Shown piece after piece: positions 28,373-37,150 of a stretch of 64,000 nt of DNA. The stretch lies in the NCBI RefSeq assembly GCF_023073355.1, contig NZ_JADPJI010000005.1:2294001-2358000 (forward strand). The letters are read 5' to 3'. Below the pieces are notes generated by a model. The model saw nothing but the letters and a program-made list of their open reading frames with translations, ran no database searches and was not told the origin of the DNA. The position numbers and the translations under genes were made by a program. Positions within the stretch are counted from its first letter, which is position 1. Each line of letters starts with the position of its first letter. The stretch is from Bradyrhizobium sp. 199 (GTDB lineage: Bacteria > Pseudomonadota > Alphaproteobacteria > Rhizobiales > Xanthobacteraceae).

Positions 28373-28737
28373 GTACCGTCTCCTTCCGCGATCGCCGCGG
28401 TCGCGGTGCGATCCTGCGAAACCACGCGGGTCGCAATCAGCCGCGCGCGAGGGCCAGCGCCGGCAAGCGCCGCGGCTTCGGCGATCGAACCCGTTCCGAA
28501 TTTTTCAGCAACGAGCCTCGACTGCGTCGGCGTGTCGATGCCCGCCAGCAGATCGGCGGGAAACGCCGTGATCGGAACGCTGCATTCCCGTGCAAGCTGC
28601 TTCAGCGCCTCAGCATCGGCCTTGTCGCTGACGGTCGCCAGCGCAGCAAGACCTTCGGCACCGCCGGCCGCCTGCAGTGCTTCGCGCAACGAGGCCAGCG
28701 TGACATTTTTCCTGAATCCGAGGCCGGCGACTTTCAT
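28369..28737 (-). CDS. cobE: CobE/CbiG C-terminal-like cobalamin biosynthesis protein
   Basis: A 122-residue protein matching CobE, the homologue of the CbiG C-terminal domain. It has the N-terminal strand VAGLGFRKNVTLASLREAL, FPADLLAGIDTPTQS near the middle, and the late GSIAEAAALAGAG helix. In the aerobic pathway CobE accompanies the methyltransferases; its exact role is uncertain. ATG 28737 overlaps the cobL stop (ATGA) and fits the family N-terminus better than an in-frame start 15 bases upstream. Confidence 0.88.
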   Translation of the reverse strand: MKVAGLGFRKNVTLASLREALQAAGGAEGLAALATVSDKADAEALKQLARECSVPITAFPADLLAGIDTPTQSRLVAEKFGTGSIAEAAALAGAGPRARLIATRVVSQDRTATAAIAEGDGT

Positions 28738-29927
28738 CGAACCACGCTCCACTGCACCACCGGCCGCGCCGCCTCCCAGGAACGATAGCGACCGAGCGGA
28801 GCCGCATGCGCGACCTCGACCCGCATCAGTTCGCCGCCGTGGCGCTGATGCAGCTCACCGAGCAGCGCTTCCGTCTCCAGCGTCACGGAATGCGCAACCA
28901 GCCGTCCGCCGGGCGAAAGCCGTGACCAGATCGCATCGAACATTGCGCTGTCGAAGCCGCCGCCGATGAAAACCGCGTCCGGTGCATCCAGCTGAGCGAG
29001 CGTTTCGGGCGCTTTCCCTGTGACAACGGTGATCCGGTGCGCCAGCCCGAACGCAGCGGCATTTTTGCGGATGTTCTCGACGCGATCCTCGCGTGCCTCG
29101 ATGGCGATCGCCGTCCCGCCGCACAGCGCCCACTCGACCGAGATCGACCCCGATCCGGCGCCGATATCCCACAGCCGTTCGCCGGGACGCGGCGCCAGCG
29201 CCGAAAGTGCGAGCGCGCGCACCGGTCGCTTGGTGATCTGGCCATCGTGGACGAACAAATCATCTGGTAGCCCCGAGCTGCGGGGAATGGCCTGTGTTCC
29301 CCTCGCCCATAAAGCCACCGCGACCAGATTTGCGGCGATATTCTCGGCAAACAGGTCGACCCGATGCTGGTGAGTGTATTCCCGTGGCCCGCCAAGCGCC
29401 TCGAGCGTCCACATGAGTGACGCGCCCCATCCGCGCTCGGTCAGCCATTTTGCGAGAGCGCCGACCGCCGCTGCGTCGCGCACCAGGCAGATGATGCGCG
29501 CATCTCGCACGAGATGCGGCACCAGTCGCTCGAAAGGTGCTGCATGGAGACCGATGCACGTGGTGGCCTCCAGTCGCCAGCCCAAGCGCGCGGCTGCGAG
29601 GGAGAAGGTCGACGGCACCGGATGTGCAATCCACTCGTCGCTAGCGAGCTTTTCAGCGAGGCTCGCGCCGGCGCCATGCCAGAACGGATCGCCGGAGGCG
29701 AGCGCCACGGTCGGCCGACCGCGGCAGCTCAGCACGACATCCGCGTCGAAAGGCAACGGCCACGGACGGCCGCGGCTGCCGACATTCGCGAGCGCAAGAT
29801 GCCGCTCACCGCCGAACACGGTTTCGGCGTCGTCGAGCGCCTTTCGGCTTGCCTCCGATAGCCCGGCAAGGCCATCTTCGCCGATACCAACGATGGTCAG
29901 CCAGGGATCAGCCAAGGAATCAGCCAT
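28734..29927 (-). CDS. cobL: Precorrin-6Y C5,15-methyltransferase (decarboxylating) CobL
   Basis: A 397-residue fusion. The N-terminal CbiE-like methyltransferase (PWLTIVGIGEDGLAGLS, about residues 8-24) precedes a C-terminal CbiT-like methyltransferase (LWDIGAGSGSISVEWAL, about 250; AVFIGGGFDSAMFDAIW). It methylates C5 and C15 of precorrin-6B and decarboxylates the C12 acetate. The chosen ATG (29925-29927) shares bases with the divergent cobK ATG. No strong ribosome site is visible, and an ATG five codons upstream (29942) is an alternative that would overlap cobK more. Confidence 0.93.
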   Translation of the reverse strand: MADSLADPWLTIVGIGEDGLAGLSEASRKALDDAETVFGGERHLALANVGSRGRPWPLPFDADVVLSCRGRPTVALASGDPFWHGAGASLAEKLASDEWIAHPVPSTFSLAAARLGWRLEATTCIGLHAAPFERLVPHLVRDARIICLVRDAAAVGALAKWLTERGWGASLMWTLEALGGPREYTHQHRVDLFAENIAANLVAVALWARGTQAIPRSSGLPDDLFVHDGQITKRPVRALALSALAPRPGERLWDIGAGSGSISVEWALCGGTAIAIEAREDRVENIRKNAAAFGLAHRITVVTGKAPETLAQLDAPDAVFIGGGFDSAMFDAIWSRLSPGGRLVAHSVTLETEALLGELHQRHGGELMRVEVAHAAPLGRYRSWEAARPVVQWSVVR

Positions 29928-30672
29928 GACACGCGCGCTCATTCTGGGCGGAACGAGCGATGCGAGCCTGCTCGCAGAGGCGGTCGCACGCGCAGGCATT
30001 GACGCCCTCTATTCCTATGGCGGCCGTACCTGCGCGCCCGCCGACCAGCCGTTGCCGACCCGCATCGGCGGTTTTGGCGGCGTGAGCGGACTTGCCGACA
30101 CCATCCGCCGGGAAGCCATCACGCATGTGATCGACGCGACGCATCCCTTCGCTGCCGAGATGAGCCGCAATGCGGTCGCGGCCTGCGCGGCGACCGATAC
30201 GCCGCTGATCGCGCTGGAGCGCGCGCCCTGGGCCCGGGCGCCCGGCGACAATTGGATCGAGGTCGCAGATGTCAGCGCCGCCGTCGTCGCACTGTCCGAG
30301 GCGCCGGCGAAAATATTCCTCGCCATCGGCCGCCAACACATCGCGCCGTTTGCCGCGAGGCCGCAGCACATCTACACGCTCAGATTCGTCGATCCGCCCG
30401 AAGCGCCCCTGCTCTTTGCAGCCGACATGATTGTATCGCGTGGACCCTTCACACTTGACGGCGAGCTGGAGATGATGCGTGCGCGCGGCATCGCATGGAT
30501 TGTCGCCCGCAATTCCGGCGGCGCCGGTGCGCGCGCCAAGATCGACGCGGCCCGCATGCTCGGCCTGCCCGTGATCATGATCTCCCGGCCGGAACTGCCA
30601 GAGCGCCAGCGGGTCGAGAGCGTCACTGAAGTGATGCAGTGGCTCAGTCATTCTACCCGCCTCGGCGTATAG
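29926..30672 (+). CDS. cobK: Precorrin-6A reductase CobK
   Basis: A 248-residue NADPH-dependent reductase of precorrin-6A to 6B. It opens ALILGGTSDASLLAEAV and has ATHPFAAEMSRNA (about residues 75-87), VDPPEAPLLFAADM and the C-terminal IVARNSGGAGARAKIDAA. It is the only plus-strand gene between cobT and cobO. ATG 29926, preceded by AAGGA at 29914, overlaps the divergent cobL start by 2 bp. The 3' end overlaps the convergent cobJ by 25 bp. The frame is open far upstream, but that part is antisense cobL. Confidence 0.94.
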   Translation: MTRALILGGTSDASLLAEAVARAGIDALYSYGGRTCAPADQPLPTRIGGFGGVSGLADTIRREAITHVIDATHPFAAEMSRNAVAACAATDTPLIALERAPWARAPGDNWIEVADVSAAVVALSEAPAKIFLAIGRQHIAPFAARPQHIYTLRFVDPPEAPLLFAADMIVSRGPFTLDGELEMMRARGIAWIVARNSGGAGARAKIDAARMLGLPVIMISRPELPERQRVESVTEVMQWLSHSTRLGV

Positions 30673-31382
30673 ACCCAGCGGCCGACGCGGCGTGTCTGCG
30701 AGTTGCCGACGATCACCAGAGTGCGCATGTCGGCCATTTCTGGCCGGGCCTCGTTCAGCGTGACGGTCTCGATTTTCTCGTCGGCTGCGCTGATCGCGCG
30801 CGCGAAGATCACGAGGCGCTCGCCGCAGCCGGCCTCGCGAAGCACCGCGAGCGCGCGGCCAAATCCTTCGGGCCGGCTTGCCGAACGCGGATTGTACATC
30901 GCGATCGAAAAATCGGCTTCTGCGGCAAGGCGCAACCGCTTCTCGATCACCGGCCAAGGCTTGAGATTGTCGGAGAGATTGATCGCGCAGAAGTCATGGC
31001 CGAGCGGCGCCCCCGCGCGGGCGGCCGCCGCCAGCATCGCGGTGATGCCCGGCAGCACGCGGATCGGCAGCGCCTGATATTGCGGCGCCTGTTCGAGCGC
31101 CTCGAACACGGCGGAGGCCATCGCGAACACGCCGGGATCGCCGGAGGACACCACGACGACCTGCCCGCCTTCGGACGCAAGCCGCAAAGCCTCGCGGGCA
31201 CGCTGCAGCTCCTCACGGTTGTCGGAGGGATGCAGCTTAAGTCCCGGCCGCTCCGGCACGCGCGCGACATAGGGCGCGTAGCCCAGAATGTCGGTTGCGT
31301 TGGCCAGCGCGGCTGTGACCTCGGGCGTCACCAGCGCATCGCTGCCCGGCCCGAGGCCAGCGATCGTCAAGGCCCCCGTCAT
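30648..31382 (-). CDS. cobJ: Precorrin-3B C17-methyltransferase CobJ
   Basis: A 244-residue ring-contraction methyltransferase. Motifs are LTIAGLGPGSDALVTPEV (about residues 4-21), VVVVSSGDPGVFAMASAVF (about 73-91), VLPGITAMLAAAARAGAPLGHDF region (from about 105) and YNPRSASRP. ATG 31382 overlaps the cobI stop (ATGA). It is the last gene of the riboswitch-3 block, and its stop lies inside the end of cobK on the other strand. Confidence 0.95.
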   Translation of the reverse strand: MTGALTIAGLGPGSDALVTPEVTAALANATDILGYAPYVARVPERPGLKLHPSDNREELQRAREALRLASEGGQVVVVSSGDPGVFAMASAVFEALEQAPQYQALPIRVLPGITAMLAAAARAGAPLGHDFCAINLSDNLKPWPVIEKRLRLAAEADFSIAMYNPRSASRPEGFGRALAVLREAGCGERLVIFARAISAADEKIETVTLNEARPEMADMRTLVIVGNSQTRRVGRWVYTPRRVE

Positions 31383-32110
31383 TCGGCGGCGTCCATGTGC
31401 CGGCCCTTGCCGTGGACCAGCACGATCGCGAAATAAGGACAGTCCGCGCCGTCGATCTCGGCGAGCCGCACCACGCGCTCGCCCGGCATGGTGCCGCGCT
31501 CGACCAGCCAGGCGTCCTGCAGCCGGCCGGCGGAGCTGAGCGCCCGGCGCACCTTTGCGAGATTGCGGCCGGTCTTCATGACGACGAGCGCATCGGAATC
31601 GCGCATGCGCCGCTCGAGTTCGTCTTCGGGAAGCGTTCCCATCAGGACAGTGGTGACATCGTCGCCGAGCGCGATCGGCTGTCCCACGCCATTCCAGCAA
31701 CCGACCATGCCGGGAATGCCCGCGACCACCTCGATCTCGACACGGCCTTGCAGGCGCGTGTGCAGGTGCATGAAGGAGCCATAGAAGTAGGGATCGCCCT
31801 CGCAGAGCACGACCACCTCGACCGCGCGCGCAAGCCGCGCCAGCCGCTCGGCCCATTCGTCGTAGAAGCCGGCGAGCAGTTGCACGTATTCAGCGCTGTC
31901 GAAGGCGATCTCGGTCGTAACAGGATATTCCATGGGGTATTCGGTGACATCAGGCGCCAGCATGCCTTCGACGATACGCCGCGCCTGGCCCGGCCGGCCC
32001 TTCTTGCGGAAATAGGCGACATGCCCCGCGCCGCGCACCGTCCGGTCCGCGCGCACGCTCATCAGATCAGGATCGCCGGGGCCAAGACCGCAGCAGATGA
32101 TGCGTCCCAT
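31379..32110 (-). CDS. cobI: Precorrin-2 C20-methyltransferase CobI
   Basis: A 243-residue methyltransferase acting on C20 of precorrin-2. Motifs are IICCGLGPGDPDLMSVRAD (about residues 4-22), VVLCEGDPYFYGSFMHLHTR (about 99-118) and VVAGIPGMVGCWNGVG. The frame stays open well upstream, but ATG 32110 matches the family start and sits 2 bp after the cobH stop. Confidence 0.95.
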   Translation of the reverse strand: MGRIICCGLGPGDPDLMSVRADRTVRGAGHVAYFRKKGRPGQARRIVEGMLAPDVTEYPMEYPVTTEIAFDSAEYVQLLAGFYDEWAERLARLARAVEVVVLCEGDPYFYGSFMHLHTRLQGRVEIEVVAGIPGMVGCWNGVGQPIALGDDVTTVLMGTLPEDELERRMRDSDALVVMKTGRNLAKVRRALSSAGRLQDAWLVERGTMPGERVVRLAEIDGADCPYFAIVLVHGKGRHMDAAE

Positions 32111-32112
32111 CG

Positions 32113-32742
32113 CTATTCGCTCCGGCTCGCCAATGCATTCACGGCGGCGACCGTGATCGCGGAGCCGCCGAGGCGGCCTTCGACCGTCAGCGCCGGCACA
32201 GGCGGATCGGCCATCAGCGCAGCCTTGGATTCGGCCGCGCCGACGAAGCCGACGGGGCAGCCGATGATGGCCGCGGGCCGCGGACAGTCGGGGTCTTCCA
32301 GCATGTTGAGCAGATGAAACAGCGCGGTCGGCGCGTTGCCGATCGCAACGATCGCGCCGTCGAGATGCGGCCGCCACAGCTCCAGCGCGGAGGCCGAGCG
32401 GGTGTTGCGCATCGATTGGGCCAACGCCGGCACGGCTTCGTCGCCCAGCGTGCAGATCACGGCATTGGCCGCGGGCAGCCTTGCACGCGTGATTCCCTCC
32501 GAGACCATGCGCGCGTCGCACAGGATCGGTGCGCCCTTCTGCAAGGCCGCGCGCGCGGCAATCGCCATGCCGGGCGTGAAGTGGATGTGCGCTTCCAGGC
32601 CGACCATGCCGGCGGCATGGATCATCCGTACCGCGACCTGTTCCTCGTCTGGCGTGAAGCGAGCAAGATCCGCTTCGGCCCGGATCGTCGCGAAGGATTG
32701 CCGGTAGATCGCCGCGCCGTCGGTTTCATAGATGTGCGGCAT
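32113..32742 (-). CDS. cobH: Precorrin-8X methylmutase CobH
   Basis: A 209-residue isomerase that moves the C11 methyl group of precorrin-8 to C12, giving hydrogenobyrinic acid. The catalytic histidine is H42 in RMIHAAGMVG, and other features are GAPILCDARMVSEGITRARL (about residues 90-109) and GCPVGFVGAAESK. The ATG overlaps the cobG stop by one base (TGATG), so the pair is translationally coupled. Confidence 0.95.
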   Translation of the reverse strand: MPHIYETDGAAIYRQSFATIRAEADLARFTPDEEQVAVRMIHAAGMVGLEAHIHFTPGMAIAARAALQKGAPILCDARMVSEGITRARLPAANAVICTLGDEAVPALAQSMRNTRSASALELWRPHLDGAIVAIGNAPTALFHLLNMLEDPDCPRPAAIIGCPVGFVGAAESKAALMADPPVPALTVEGRLGGSAITVAAVNALASRSE

Positions 32743-33905
32743 CAGTGCCCTCCCACCAGGATAGAGGGATCGCTGACGATATCGGCGCCGCTGAGCCCGC
32801 GCAGAACCGGCTCATCGCGCGTCGAGCCGCCGCGGATGAGATCGAAGCCGGCGCGTGTCGCAACCAGCGTGACTGCGGCCGTGCCGGAATGCGCGCAGCC
32901 CTTGCCGCAACCGGAAACATGAAGGCGCGCATCGGCGGCGATGCGCGGCGCGAGCGCTGCGGCCAGTGCGCGCGTATCGGCATGAGCTTCGCGGCAGCGC
33001 GGCGCGCCGCTGCAGGCGATGACGCGCAGCGCGGGGTCGAAAGGTTCGGTAATGAGGCCCGCCGCGCTCGGCATCTCGCGCTTACCCTCGCTCAGCACCA
33101 TCCGCCAGGGCGTCATGCGCAGCGCATCTCCGCAACCGGCGAATTGATGCAGTGTCGTGTGCAGCATCTGCCCGAATGCGACGCCGACCATCGCACCTTG
33201 CGGATATTGCCCGGGCCGCGACACCGCCGTCACGGGCGCGGGCTCGGTCTCGCCGCGCAGCGATGGAGGCAATGCCGCGCCGGACGCGATGTGGGCGGCC
33301 ATGCGTCCTCGCCCGCCCCTCGCGCCGCCGGAGACCAGGAACCAGCTTGCGAGCGCCAGCGCCGTGCTGACGGCCTCGCCGCGCGCGACCGAGCGGCCGA
33401 GCCTTGCCCCGTCGGCGCGCACCAGGAGACGGCCCGACCGATCGCGCTCGATGCGTATGTCCGCGGAATCGCCGGCGAGCACCCGCGATCTTCCGTCATC
33501 GATAGCGAAGCCGAACTTGGTGGGAAGCGCGAGCGCGCTGTCGGCGAGCGCCTCCTCCAGCTCGGCGGCGAGCGACTGTGTCTGGTCGGCTCCGCTCCAG
33601 AACGGCATCACCAGAATATTGCGACGGGCTTCGATATCGGCGTCGGCATCGAGCAGCGCCAGTTGCGCAAGGCCGTCCAGCAGCGGCCGATGGCTTTGCT
33701 CGCTGACGCCTCGGATCTGGAGATTGGCGCGGCTCGTCACATCGATCAAGCCATTGCCGTGTTGCCCCGCGAGCTCGGCAAGCCCGGTGATTTGCGCCGT
33801 TTCAAGGCGGCCACCGAACGGACGCACCCGCACCACCAGCCCGTCGCCCGATTCCATCGGCCGCAGCGCGCCGGGGCACCAGCCCTTGACCGCGGACGCG
33901 CTCAT
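32742..33905 (-). CDS. cobG: Precorrin-3B synthase CobG
   Basis: A 387-residue sirohaem-free or Fe-S oxygenase of the nitrite/sulfite-reductase fold that uses O2 to form precorrin-3B. It marks the aerobic branch. The N-terminal ferredoxin-like half has GLVVRVRPFGGRL and DVTSRANLQIRG. The C-terminal third carries the [4Fe-4S] cysteines in ACSGAPRCREAH and SGCGKGCAHSG. It overlaps cobN by 4 bp. Confidence 0.93.
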   Translation of the reverse strand: MSASAVKGWCPGALRPMESGDGLVVRVRPFGGRLETAQITGLAELAGQHGNGLIDVTSRANLQIRGVSEQSHRPLLDGLAQLALLDADADIEARRNILVMPFWSGADQTQSLAAELEEALADSALALPTKFGFAIDDGRSRVLAGDSADIRIERDRSGRLLVRADGARLGRSVARGEAVSTALALASWFLVSGGARGGRGRMAAHIASGAALPPSLRGETEPAPVTAVSRPGQYPQGAMVGVAFGQMLHTTLHQFAGCGDALRMTPWRMVLSEGKREMPSAAGLITEPFDPALRVIACSGAPRCREAHADTRALAAALAPRIAADARLHVSGCGKGCAHSGTAAVTLVATRAGFDLIRGGSTRDEPVLRGLSGADIVSDPSILVGGH

Positions 33906-36900
33906 GATGCCTCCCGCAACGCCGCCGCGATCGAATTGCGGCGCGTTTGCCAGAGCGCGGCATCATGCAGGCGCGCAAAACAAGTTTCCATCGCAGCGAG
34001 CGCGCGCGGATTTTCACGCGCCATGAAGGTGCGGACGTCATCATTGCCGAGCGTCGCATCGTAGTAGAGATCGAACAGATGTGGCGGCACGGCGCCAGCC
34101 AGATGAGCGAAAGCGGCCATGTGCTCCAGCGTCGCGGTGATCTCGGCGGCCCCGCGAAAACCGTGGCGCATCATGCCGGCGATCCAGGCCGGATTGGCGG
34201 CGCGCGCGCGGACGACCCGCGAGATTTCCTCGGTCAGCGTGCGGGCGTGCGGCTGTTCGGGACGCGTCGTGTCGAGGTGATAGAGCGCCGGTCCTGTCGC
34301 GCCGAGATGGGCTGCAGCCGCCGCAACGCCGGCTTCATGCGCGGCATAATCGGCGGCGAGCAGAATATCCGTTTCCGGCAAGTCCTGGATGTGGACGAAG
34401 GCATCGGCCGAGGCGAGACGTGCCTCGATGCCGGCGCGATCGTGCTGCATCTCGCCGTCGGCCGAGAACGCCCAGGACGATGCCGACAGCCAGGCCTCGC
34501 CGGCGGCATCGCGCGTCTCCGCCGTGAACGCATCGGGAATGGCCGACAGGCCAACGCCATATTGTCCAGGGCGCGGCGCGAACACGCGTGGGGCGCGGTG
34601 GCGATAGGGATTCTCGTCGGCCTCGTCGTCCCGGCTTGCGAGCGCTTCGGCGGCTGCCTCGAACAATTCGGCCAGACCCGAAAAGACATCGCGGAACAGG
34701 CCGGAGACGCGCAGCGTGACGTCGATGCGGGGGCGGCCGAGCTCGGCCGGCGCGATGATGTCGTAACCGATGACGCGGCCGGAGGCGTGATCCCAGCGCG
34801 GCGCAAGGCCGGCCAGATGCAGCGCCATGGCGAACTCCTCGCCGGCGGTGCGCATCGTCGCCGAGCCCCAGAGATCGACGATGAGGCCTTTCGGCCAGTC
34901 ACCGTGATCCTGCAAATGGCGGCGCAGCAGCTCTTCGGCGAGCTTGATGCCCTGCGCATGCGCCGACGGCGTCGGCACCGCGCGGGGATCGACGGCAAAG
35001 AGATTGCGCCCGGTCGGTAGCACGTCGTGGCGGCCGCGATAGGGCGAGCCCGACGGGCCCGGCGCGACGCGCGTCCCGGCAAGTGCGGAACGCAGCGCAT
35101 CGCGCTCCGCTTCGGCGCAAGCGCCGCGGCCGAACACGTGCAGGCCATCGCCGAACTGGCTTTCCTTGAGATCGCAGACAAAGCGATCGATCCGCGGAAT
35201 CGCTTCGGCCGGCGCGGCCGAAGCATCCAGACCGAGATCGTCTTCGAGGCCCGCCGCGCGGGCCTCGTCACGGATCGCAGCGATCAGCCGCTGACGGCGG
35301 GCGGGATCGAGACCGTCGGCGGTCGAATATTCGTCGAGCAGACGTTCGAGTCGGCGCAGGCCCTCCGGCACTGCAGATTTTTCCAGCGGTGGCGGCAAAT
35401 GGCCAATCGTCACGGCGCCGATGCGCCGCTTGGCCTGCGCCGCCTCGCCGGGATCGTTGACGATGAAGGGATAGATGATCGGCAGGTCGCCGATCAGCGC
35501 TTCCGGCCAGCATGCTTGCGACAGCGCCACGGATTTGCCGGGCAGCCATTCCAGCGTACCATGCGCCCCCATATGCACGACGGCATCGCAGCCCTGTGCC
35601 CGGAGCCAAAGATAGAACGCGACATAGGCATGACGCGGCGTGCGGACGAGATCGTGATAGTCGGCATCGCGCGTGGCCGCATCGCCGCGCTCGGGCTGGA
35701 CCGCGATGATCGAGCGGCCGCATTGTATCGCGGCGAAGTGGAACTCCCCGTCGCGACAGCTCGGATCGTCATCCGGCGCGCCCCAGGCTCGTGCGAGATC
35801 ATGCTGCAGGGATTGCGGCAGACGCGAAAGCGCCGCGCGATAATCGGCAATGCGCCAGGTCAGAGTCTGCTTCAGCAGCGCTTCACCGAGCGCATGGACC
35901 GGCGCAACATCGAAACCGACCTCCGCAAGATCGGATAACAGCGCCTCGACCGAGGCCAGCGCATCGAGGCCAACAGCGTGCGCGATCTGGTGCGGACGCC
36001 CCGGATAGTTCGAAAGCACGAGTGCCAGCCGCTTGACACCGGCCGGTGTCTCCGCAAGGCGCCGCCAGGCCGCGACCCGTGCCGCGACCGCCTTCACGCG
36101 CTCCTCGTCGGGCCTGTGCGCCAGATGCGAGAATTGCAGATCGGGATCACGTTCCCCAGCGGATTTGAAGCTCACCACGCCCGCGAACAGCCGGCCGTCG
36201 ACCTCGGGCAGCACCACGTGCATCGCGAGATCACCGGGCGACAGGCCCCGGAGCGACTCCGCCCAGTCCTCGCGCCGCGCCGTCGAGAGTGCAACCTGGA
36301 ACACCGGGCACGATGCGGCATCGAACACAGCCGGGCCGTCGGCGCTGAGGGCCGAGAACGCCGTCGCGTTGACGATCGCGGCCGGAGGATTTTGCGCAAG
36401 ATGCGCGCGCAGCCAGTCGGCAACGCCCGGAGCCTTTAGCGAGGTGACGAACACGCCGCAGGCATCAAAGCCCCGCTCGCGCAGCGCCGCGATCAGGGCA
36501 TCGACCGGGCCGGTATCTGCGGCGGTGAGATAGGAGCGATAGAACGTCACCAACGCGCGCGGCTTCCCCTCGCCGCCCAAGGGCGCCGCAATGACCCCGC
36601 GCGCCGGATCGTAAAATCCCATCTCGGGCACGCTCATCTCGCCGACGACTGGCCCGGCATAGAGCCCTGAGGCAAGCGCGAGTTGCGCAATCGCAGCTTG
36701 CGCGGCAACCGGGCCGCCGGTGTCGCAGAGCACCTTGAGCCGGCGCAGCGTCGAGACCGGCAAGGTCGAATAGGCATCGAGCCTGACGTCGTCGCGGCCA
36801 TCGGCCGGCAGCACGGCAAGGACGATGCCGCGGTCCTTCGCCAATTGATGCAAGGCCGCCAGCCCATACGCCCAATAGGACTCGCCGCCGATCAGGCGCA

Positions 36901-37150
36901 CCAGGATGCCGCGCGCCTGGGACAGCGTGCGCTCGATATAGGTATCGACCGACAGCGGGTGACGCAGCTCCGCAAGATTCGCGAGCCGCAGCGACGGCAG
37001 GCCGCCCTGGCCGCGCCGCCAGCCGGCCGCGAACGCGGCGAGATCGGAATCAGAATACGAGAGCACCACGAGATCGGCCGGGTCCTGGCCGATGTCTCTT
37101 GGCGTCGCGGTCTCTTCGAGACCACGGCTCTCGCGGAAGACGACGTGCAT
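33902..37150 (-). CDS. cobN: Cobaltochelatase large subunit CobN
   Basis: A 1082-residue CobN/BchH-family chelatase subunit, the catalytic and substrate-binding part of the ATP-dependent CobNST complex that inserts cobalt into hydrogenobyrinic acid a,c-diamide. Family features are VHMGAHGTLEWLPGKSVAL (about residues 525-543), IVDLWGSATMRTAGEEFAMA (about 750) and DVTLRVSGLFRDVF (about 800). The length is somewhat below the roughly 1250-1300 often seen. Its partners CobS and CobT (the chelatase AAA+ and MIDAS proteins) are not in this window. It overlaps cobW and cobG. Confidence 0.95.
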   Translation of the reverse strand: MHVVFRESRGLEETATPRDIGQDPADLVVLSYSDSDLAAFAAGWRRGQGGLPSLRLANLAELRHPLSVDTYIERTLSQARGILVRLIGGESYWAYGLAALHQLAKDRGIVLAVLPADGRDDVRLDAYSTLPVSTLRRLKVLCDTGGPVAAQAAIAQLALASGLYAGPVVGEMSVPEMGFYDPARGVIAAPLGGEGKPRALVTFYRSYLTAADTGPVDALIAALRERGFDACGVFVTSLKAPGVADWLRAHLAQNPPAAIVNATAFSALSADGPAVFDAASCPVFQVALSTARREDWAESLRGLSPGDLAMHVVLPEVDGRLFAGVVSFKSAGERDPDLQFSHLAHRPDEERVKAVAARVAAWRRLAETPAGVKRLALVLSNYPGRPHQIAHAVGLDALASVEALLSDLAEVGFDVAPVHALGEALLKQTLTWRIADYRAALSRLPQSLQHDLARAWGAPDDDPSCRDGEFHFAAIQCGRSIIAVQPERGDAATRDADYHDLVRTPRHAYVAFYLWLRAQGCDAVVHMGAHGTLEWLPGKSVALSQACWPEALIGDLPIIYPFIVNDPGEAAQAKRRIGAVTIGHLPPPLEKSAVPEGLRRLERLLDEYSTADGLDPARRQRLIAAIRDEARAAGLEDDLGLDASAAPAEAIPRIDRFVCDLKESQFGDGLHVFGRGACAEAERDALRSALAGTRVAPGPSGSPYRGRHDVLPTGRNLFAVDPRAVPTPSAHAQGIKLAEELLRRHLQDHGDWPKGLIVDLWGSATMRTAGEEFAMALHLAGLAPRWDHASGRVIGYDIIAPAELGRPRIDVTLRVSGLFRDVFSGLAELFEAAAEALASRDDEADENPYRHRAPRVFAPRPGQYGVGLSAIPDAFTAETRDAAGEAWLSASSWAFSADGEMQHDRAGIEARLASADAFVHIQDLPETDILLAADYAAHEAGVAAAAAHLGATGPALYHLDTTRPEQPHARTLTEEISRVVRARAANPAWIAGMMRHGFRGAAEITATLEHMAAFAHLAGAVPPHLFDLYYDATLGNDDVRTFMARENPRALAAMETCFARLHDAALWQTRRNSIAAALREAS

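Noticed and set aside
29374..29925. N-terminal extension of cobK by 184 codons in the same frame
   Set aside because: It is antisense to cobL, lacks homology, and the family start MTRALILGGTSD has its own ribosome site at 29914.
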